NCBI GenBank assembly: GCA_023954495.1
Contig: JAMLIA010000020.1
Coordinates: 1 to 48,124 of the forward strand
Direction of reading: 5' to 3'
Length of the DNA stretch: 48,124 nt
Source: Thermomicrobiales bacterium
GTDB lineage: Bacteria; Chloroflexota; Chloroflexia; Thermomicrobiales; CFX8
Part shown: positions 43,553 to 48,124 of the stretch, piece by piece
Numbering within the stretch: the first letter of the stretch is position 1
Layout: each line of letters starts with the position of its first letter
Notes under the pieces: model-generated
The model's database searches: none
What the model saw: the letters and a program-made list of their open reading frames with translations, nothing else
What the model was told of the DNA's origin: nothing
Translations under genes and position numbers: made by a program

Positions 43553-45224
43553 ATGACCGTCCGACCGACAACACCCGACATAGACTTCGACCCCGTTTCG
43601 CTGGAGATCATGTGGAGCCGCCTCATCGGCATCGCCGACGAGATGTGGACCACCGTCCTGCGCACCGCCGTCTCGACGATCATCGGCGCGGCCCAGGACT
43701 TCGGCTGCGAGATCCTCGATGAGCGCGGCTTCTCGCTGGCCCACTCCTACCGCTCAATGCCCGTCTTCAACCTGATCATGCCCGAGCTGACCCGCGAGCT
43801 CATCCGCGCCTTCCCGATCGAGCGGATGCGCCCCGGCGACGTCTTCACAACCAACGACCCCTGGCTCTGCGCCGGGCACCTCGACGACATCGCCATCATC
43901 ACGCCGATCTTCCGCAATGGCACAGTCGTCGCTTTCGCCAACACCGTCGCCCACACCTCCTCCATCGGCGGCGCGCTCGACGGCATGGCCGTCCGCGACC
44001 TCCACGAAGAAGGGCTCTTCATCCCGCTGCTGCGCCTCTACGATGCTGGCACACCGAACGAGACGCTGTTCGCCTTCATCCGCAGCAACGTGCGTCAACC
44101 CGAAATGGTCCTGACCGGACATCGAGGCGCAGGTGACAGCCAATGTCGTCGCCGAAGAACGCATCCTCGCGCTGATGGACGAATACTGACTCGACTCACT
44201 CCGCGGCCTCGCCGACGCCGTGCAATCGCGCGCCGAAACCGCCATGCGCAACGCCATCGCCACCGTTCCCAACGGCACCTACAGCGCCGAGGAGATGGTC
44301 GAAGCCAACGGCGAGCCGCTGCCGCTTCGCGTCACCATCGAGGTCGCCGACGATCAGATCACGGTCGACTACTCCGGCAGCGCCGCCCAGACGCTGGCCG
44401 GGGGCATCAACTGCACCTTCACCTACACCCGCGCCCACACTGTCTACCCACTGAAGTGCCTGCTGACGCCGAACGTCCCGAATAACGAAGGCTGCTTCCG
44501 CCCGATCATCGTCCGCGCTCCCGAGCGCTCGATCCTGCACGCCCTCCCACCCGCCTCGGTCAACTCACGCACCAAAACCGGCTGGCACATCCACACGCTC
44601 GTCTTCCGCGCGCTGGCCGATGCGCTCCCCGAGCGCGTCCAGGCTGGCAACGGCCTGATGTTCACGATGCGCGGCTACTCCCGCGACGCCGACGGCACCC
44701 CACGCAACGCCCACTTCATCTGCGGCGGCGGTCGCGGCGCTGGATTCGGCCACGACAGCAACACCCGCAACTGCTTCCCGTCCAGCGCTGGCAACGTGCC
44801 GATCGAGATCTTCGAGTCGCGCCTGCCGCTGCTGGTCGAGGAGGACGCACTCGAGTCGTCCTCCGGCGGACAGGGCCAGTGGCGCGGCGCGCCGGGCCAG
44901 CGCGTGACACTCCGCCTGCATCCCGAGCACAAACGACCAGTCGCGCTCTATCTCCACCCGGACCGCCTGCGCTACCCCGCCCCCGGTATGTTCGGCGGCG
45001 AGCCCAGCCTGCGTAACCAGATCATCCTCAATGGCACCGACCTGGCTGCCAACGGCCGCCTCGACCACGGCGAAATCATCCTGGCCACCCCTGCCGACCG
45101 CCTCACCACCATCGTCGCCGGCGGCGCAGGCTACGGTCCACACACCGACCGCGACCCCGCCCTTGCCGCGCGTGACGAGGAGTTTGGGTATGTCGAGAGG
45201 GCTGCTGAAAAGCAGGAAGGCTAA
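43553..45224 (+). pseudogene. Hydantoinase/oxoprolinase subunit B (HyuB), one frameshift and one in-frame TGA
   Basis: Second subunit of the same enzyme. ATG 43553 follows AGGAGG and lies 10 bp after the HyuA stop. The first frame has DPVSLEIMWSRLIGIADEMW, SVSTI-like AVSTIIGAAQDFGCEILDE, RPGDVFTTNDPWLCAGHLDD and DLHEEGLFIPLLRLYDAG. An extra G near 44117 moves the reading to the frame that continues to the end, with VDYSGSAAQTLAGGINCTFT, GWHIHTLVFRALADALPERV, HDSNTRNCFPSSAGNVPIEI and SSGGQGQWRGAPGQRVTLRL. In that frame TGA at 44187-44189 replaces a codon that is Gly in relatives (DEY-Gly-LD). The part after 44190 is intact. Corrected length about 556 residues. Confidence 0.82.
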
Positions 45225-45289
45225 GGGCTCAAGGCTCGATGCAATCAGCCAAAACACTTTTGCGTTGAGTTGTGAGATGCAGTGAGTAT

Positions 45290-45361
45290 GTCATGACGAC
45301 AGCCACCCCGTGTCCTGTCATCTAACGCCCAGATAACACTCGGCAGCAAGAGCTTTCTCCT
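45290..45361 (+). repeat. Dispersed repeat, variant B
   Basis: cctgtcatctaacgcccaga with the cactcggcagcaagag segment; relative of 6250-6345. Followed 20 bp later by an inverted copy, the same arrangement as at 6385-6476. Confidence 0.65.
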
Positions 45362-45380
45362 GCGTTCATCTGCAGCCAAT

Positions 45381-45416
45381 CGGGGGAGATTTCTCACTGC
45401 GGTTCGAAATGACAGG
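45381..45416 (-). repeat. Dispersed repeat, reverse copy
   Basis: Its 33 bp at 45384-45416 are identical to 6444-6476. Confidence 0.8.
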
Positions 45417-45475
45417 ATTCGGAGCTGGCTGCCGGCCTGAGCGACTGACAATCTGGCGTTGACAGCCCATGAAGT

Positions 45476-45560
45476 AGTGGACCGCAGTGAAACTGTCGGT
45501 TCGACAGCCACCTCCGTGGCCTGTCATCTTGAGCCGCAGCGAAAGATCTCTCCCGGCGAG
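45476..45560 (+). repeat. Dispersed repeat, forward copy forming the left inverted arm
   Basis: Core 45520-45550 (31 bp) is the exact reverse complement of 46056-46086. The 5' part (GACCGCAGTGAAACTGTCGG, then CGACAGCCACC) matches the upstream parts of the 6250 and 46220 copies. Confidence 0.82.
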
Positions 45561-45583
45561 CACCAATCGCGCGCCGTGCGCGA

Positions 45584-45898
45584 TCATTCCTCGAACCACC
45601 CAGCACTCAAGTCCTCCCAGTCAGGATTCTCTGACTCAATCAGCTCGATCTTCCTGGATCGCAGCCAGTGTTTGAGTTGCTTCTCACGACTGATCGCATC
45701 ATTGACGTACGGGAACTCCTCGTAATAGACGAGGCGCGAGATGCCGTAGCGGCCTGTGAACGTATCCGCTCGTAGCTGCGCATGCTCCCTGATTCGCCGC
45801 TGGAGATCGTTGGTCACGCCAATGTAGAGCGTTCCTGATCGACCGCGCACGTTCGTCACGATGTAAACCCAGTAGGATCGTGGCTGTCGTGGTGACAT
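45584..45898 (-). CDS. GIY-YIG nuclease family protein (single domain)
   Basis: 104 residues from ATG 45896-45898 (MSPRQPRSYWVYIVTN). The single-domain GIY-YIG endonuclease type: VYI and LYIGVTNDLQRRIREH form the GIY...YIG motif with the catalytic arginine, and AISREKQLKHWLRSRKIELI carries the catalytic Glu. The usual ending NPDWEDL is present. Such stand-alone proteins are common, but their targets are mostly unknown. The frame extends upstream only as translated repeat DNA. The gene lies inside the repeat island and is bracketed by a perfect 31-bp inverted repeat (45520-45550 and 46056-46086), which suggests a mobile or repeat-associated unit. Confidence 0.9.
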   Translation of the reverse strand: MSPRQPRSYWVYIVTNVRGRSGTLYIGVTNDLQRRIREHAQLRADTFTGRYGISRLVYYEEFPYVNDAISREKQLKHWLRSRKIELIESENPDWEDLSAGWFEE

Positions 45899-46047
45899 GT
45901 GTTTGTGATCCAGATGCTGCTGGCGGCTTCCCTGGACAAGCCAAGAATATGACGATCCATAAGACGGGCAACGTAACTCGTATTCGGCTGTCTGTCGATA
46001 TGCAAACACCCGGCAACGCCTGGTCTCTCCTGCGTTTGACTTGCTCC

Positions 46048-46086
46048 AACGGGGGGAGATCTTTCGCTGCGGCTCAAGATGACAGG
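46048..46086 (-). repeat. Dispersed repeat, reverse copy forming the right inverted arm
   Basis: 46056-46086 is the exact reverse complement of 45520-45550. Together they flank the GIY-YIG gene in a 567-bp unit. Confidence 0.85.
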
Positions 46087-46154
46087 ATTCAGAAGCGGCT
46101 GCTGTACCGCACTGCCTGTCAGTCTGACACCCACGATCCACTCAAGATGCCACC

Positions 46155-46172
46155 TGCCTGCACAAGCAGGCA
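46155..46172. repeat. Short palindromic repeat
   Basis: TGCCTGC-ACAA-GCAGGCA, a 7-bp hairpin set in gccacc...tgacggc. It resembles the widespread palindromic element whose translations read 'MPACAGRWH'. Only one copy is seen in this window. Confidence 0.5.
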
Positions 46173-46264
46173 TGACGGCACCATCGACATAGGAGCGTCA
46201 GAGCACGAGCGGTAGTTACCACGCGAAAGTGTCTGGCTTGCTCGTTCGGCAGCCACCCCCGCCT

Positions 46265-46327
46265 CCTGTCATCTCGAACCGCAGTGAGAGATCTCCCACC
46301 CGCTCGATGCAGTCCCACTCGGAAGAG
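46265..46327 (+). repeat. Dispersed repeat, long forward copy
   Basis: cctgtcatctcgaaccgcag through gatctcccacccg to tcggaagag; aligns with 6582-6645 along its whole length. Confidence 0.75.
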
Positions 46328-46571
46328 ATTCCACGCTGCCGAGAGCCCTCCGGACGATAGATATCGCGGTTCGGGAACTGCTGCCGCACGCTGCCACGGC
46401 ACCGCACGACCTACTCAACATGAACTCCCTGACGAACAATCTCGTTCCGATCGCCATTGCGCGTTTGCGTTGCTGTGTCCACTATTGCTTTCACAATCGA
46501 GACTCATGGCACAAACTTTGCGCACAGGACTTATATCGTGTCACGGCTCTATTTCGAAAGGAGGCTGAGTC

Positions 46572-47222
46572 ATGGTGGCAACTGACCACCGACGAAGACT
46601 TTTGCGAGCTGGCGTTGTCTGCGCACTGGGCTTACTCATCGCAAGCTGTGGGGGCGACAGCGAGGCGAACACGCCGACTGCATCTGCAGAGTCAGCATCA
46701 CCGGCAACAACCACAGCGACTGCCGCCACGGCGGCCGTCATTGCATCACCGATAGCCAACGCCCCGACACCAGACGCAGACGGACTGTATCGTGACCTGA
46801 GCGCTGAGCAGGCTCAAGCCATCGTCCCGTTCGCCCTTGTGTGGCCAACAGACGTGCCTGAACCCCCGGCGCTGAATGGCATTCAGGTGGCGGAATCCCC
46901 GCCCACGCCCGCAGGCGACCGCGGATATCGAGTGATCAGCTTCTACAGTGGAGCCTCGCCAACTAGAACGTATCAGTATCTTCAATCGAACCGATCCCCT
47001 GCCAGCGTCCCTCGGCCCGACGCGACGCCGACCGAGATCGGCGACACCTCTGTCTCGATGACGACGCAGAATCGCCCCGATGGAAGCGCCGTTGTGTCAT
47101 GGGAATGGACGGCAGACGACATCTTCCGCCAGGTCGTCGTCTCAGCCCATGATGACAACGACATTGACGCGGGCACCGCGCTTGTACGGGGAATCATCGA
47201 AGCAGATGCACAGCCATCGTAG
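46572..47222 (+). CDS. Putative lipoprotein of unknown function
   Basis: 216 residues from ATG 46572, with AAAGGAGG 7 nt upstream. N-terminal DHRRRLLRAGVVCALGLLIASC carries a lipoprotein signal with lipobox IASC (positions about 8-26). A Thr/Ala-rich linker of ~45 residues follows, then a domain with VPFALVWPTDVPEPPALNGI, YRVISFYSGASPTRTYQYL and a final VVVSAHDDNDIDAGTALVRG. No known family is recognised. Exported to the outer face of the cytoplasmic membrane. It stands alone, convergent with the next gene. Confidence 0.78.
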   Translation: MVATDHRRRLLRAGVVCALGLLIASCGGDSEANTPTASAESASPATTTATAATAAVIASPIANAPTPDADGLYRDLSAEQAQAIVPFALVWPTDVPEPPALNGIQVAESPPTPAGDRGYRVISFYSGASPTRTYQYLQSNRSPASVPRPDATPTEIGDTSVSMTTQNRPDGSAVVSWEWTADDIFRQVVVSAHDDNDIDAGTALVRGIIEADAQPS

Positions 47223-47260
47223 TACCGTGCGACAACCGATCCAGGTCGCGCGACCTTTGC

Positions 47261-48124
47261 CTAAGTCATAATCGCTGGCTTGGGCCGGTAGTTGTAGGAC
47301 AGCTGCGGCAGTGGCTTCTCAAGCGCCTTCTTGACCATCGGGTTGTCCGGATTCAGCCGATACGTGTCGACAAGCGACTGCGTACCGTATTGCGGATGCG
47401 TCGCTCTAACGGCCTCATGAATCATAATTCCATGCTGCACGAACTCGGTCTTGATCAGATAGTTCGCTTCGTTGTTCCCCAGCTCGCTAATTCCTCGCAC
47501 CCGAATCTGGCCACGCAGCAAGTACACGAGCGAGCCGATCTGGACCGCCTCCTGCATCGTTTCCCCGTACACCTGCTCTTCGGCGGCAGCGATCAGGCGA
47601 ATCGCCATCTCGATCTCCGTGTCGCGTAGTCGATTGAACACTGACCGCCACGCGGCGAACGCTTCATCTTCGGGCTCAGGTTCATCTGGAAGCACAACCA
47701 CAACCGTGCCGTCAGGTGCTGTCCACTGGCGAATTACGTCAGCTCGCACTGCATCCTTGAAGAACAACGCTGGACGTTCATATCCGAGCGTACGCAGCTT
47801 CCGCCCTAACCGTTGTTCAAAGGCTTGCTGCACATCTGCTTCGCACGCGAAGTCAAAGCGCGAACGCACTTCGCGAACTGCCGGGGGCAGTTCCGCAAAA
47901 ACCTTGGATAAATCCTGCTGCCGCTCGTCCAGGATATCTGCCACCAGTGGATGATCTGCATCGAGGACGAGCCGCGTGAACTCATACTCGTCGCCCGTCT
48001 CGCGCGCCGTCCCAATCGCAGTCTGCCGATCGAGGATGCCCTCATCGGCGAGGCTGTTGACGAGTCGCCATACCTGACCGCTCGTGAGACCCGGCAGGAC
48101 ACTGTTACGCGTCAACACATCCGC
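47261..48124 (-). CDS. Incomplete protein, possible winged helix, unknown function
   Basis: The frame is open to the window edge (ADVLTRNSVLPG before the first visible GTG), so the 5' end is probably outside. The visible 287 codons begin with a segment resembling a winged helix (LPGLTSGQVWRLVNSLADEG, with ILDRQTAIG), then a long helical part (ILDERQQDLSKVFAELPPAV), a beta stretch TAPDGTVVVVLPDEPEPEDE, and a C-terminal half of mixed structure (IEMAIRLIAAAEEQVYGETM, GSLVYLLRGQIRVRGISELG). There is no signal peptide or membrane segment in this part. A DNA-binding or two-domain regulatory role is possible, but no family is recognised. Confidence 0.6.
   Translation of the reverse strand, partial: ADVLTRNSVLPGLTSGQVWRLVNSLADEGILDRQTAIGTARETGDEYEFTRLVLDADHPLVADILDERQQDLSKVFAELPPAVREVRSRFDFACEADVQQAFEQRLGRKLRTLGYERPALFFKDAVRADVIRQWTAPDGTVVVVLPDEPEPEDEAFAAWRSVFNRLRDTEIEMAIRLIAAAEEQVYGETMQEAVQIGSLVYLLRGQIRVRGISELGNNEANYLIKTEFVQHGIMIHEAVRATHPQYGTQSLVDTYRLNPDNPMVKKALEKPLPQLSYNYRPKPAIMT

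Larger units (their letters stand above)
45225..45583. other. Repeat island 2, left part
   Basis: 359 bp without a gene between hyuB and the GIY-YIG nuclease. It holds three dispersed repeat copies (45290-45361 forward variant B, 45381-45416 reverse, 45476-45560 forward). Short open frames here are translations of the repeats. Confidence 0.75.
45899..46571. other. Repeat island 2, right part
   Basis: 673 bp without a clear gene between the nuclease and the lipoprotein. It contains a reverse repeat copy (46048-46086), a short palindromic repeat (46155-46172), and a long forward copy (46265-46327). No promoter boxes or RNA gene could be supported. Confidence 0.65.

Noticed and set aside
44187-44189. 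Selenocysteine at the HyuB TGA
   Set aside because: Relatives have Gly and not Cys at this site, no downstream stem-loop of SECIS type was noticed, and the region is full of indels.
40270-44190. Programmed ribosomal frameshifting in ade and hyuA
   Set aside because: There are too many sites, shifts of both signs, no common slippery motif, and the families need no recoding elsewhere.
45899-46141. N-terminal extension of the GIY-YIG protein
   Set aside because: The extra residues are a translation of the dispersed repeat. The domain starts right after ATG 45898.

Overview
This window looks like chromosomal DNA from a GC-rich Chloroflexota bacterium, most likely Thermomicrobia-like. That placement is inferred from gene content and style: twin-arginine lipoprotein solute receptors with acidic Glu/Ala/Thr linkers, a fused accD-accA, DUF2851, DUF92, BtpA, an NfeD-flotillin pair, and dispersed intergenic repeats. 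No rRNA, CRISPR array, phage or insertion sequence was seen. One tRNA, tRNA-Lys(UUU), is present.

Layout. 0-6 kb: envelope and polysaccharide genes (polyprenyl sugar-phosphate transferase, GDP-mannose 4,6-dehydratase), a HIT hydrolase with an extra C-terminal half, an SGNH hydrolase whose signal-peptide end is broken by indels, and DUF2851. 6.0-6.7 kb: a gmd terminator and a first island of dispersed repeats. 6.7-9.6 kb: a small membrane protein behind a strong promoter carrying a LexA-type operator, a lipoprotein, and argG behind an arginine-rich leader ORF. 9.6-19 kb (minus strand): a family-5 (peptide/nickel type) ABC uptake locus with three paralogous receptors, a CapA-like protein and two permeases, but no ATPase. 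19-27 kb: housekeeping genes (mutY, miaA, mltG, aroE), a Gfo/Idh oxidoreductase with a truncated-looking partner, and DUF92. 27-35 kb: tRNA-Lys, Lrp regulator, M20 amidohydrolase, NfeD-flotillin, RidA, two glycosyltransferase-type genes. 34-38 kb (minus strand): small membrane protein, BtpA, accDA and a PotD-like receptor. 38-45 kb: MerR regulator, an unknown protein, then adenine deaminase, a small membrane protein, HyuA and HyuB. 45-46.5 kb: a second repeat island surrounding a GIY-YIG nuclease. The window ends with a lipoprotein and an incomplete gene.

Two features cut across the window. First, the stretch from about 40.2 to 44.2 kb carries at least twenty apparent indels and one nonsense change, while nearly everything else is clean. 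The encoded protein families remain readable when frames are switched, so a local sequence-quality problem or very recent decay is more likely than functional recoding. Second, one dispersed repeat family occurs in both islands. A perfect 31-bp inverted pair of it brackets the GIY-YIG nuclease gene, which is the best candidate here for an undescribed mobile or repeat-maintaining system.
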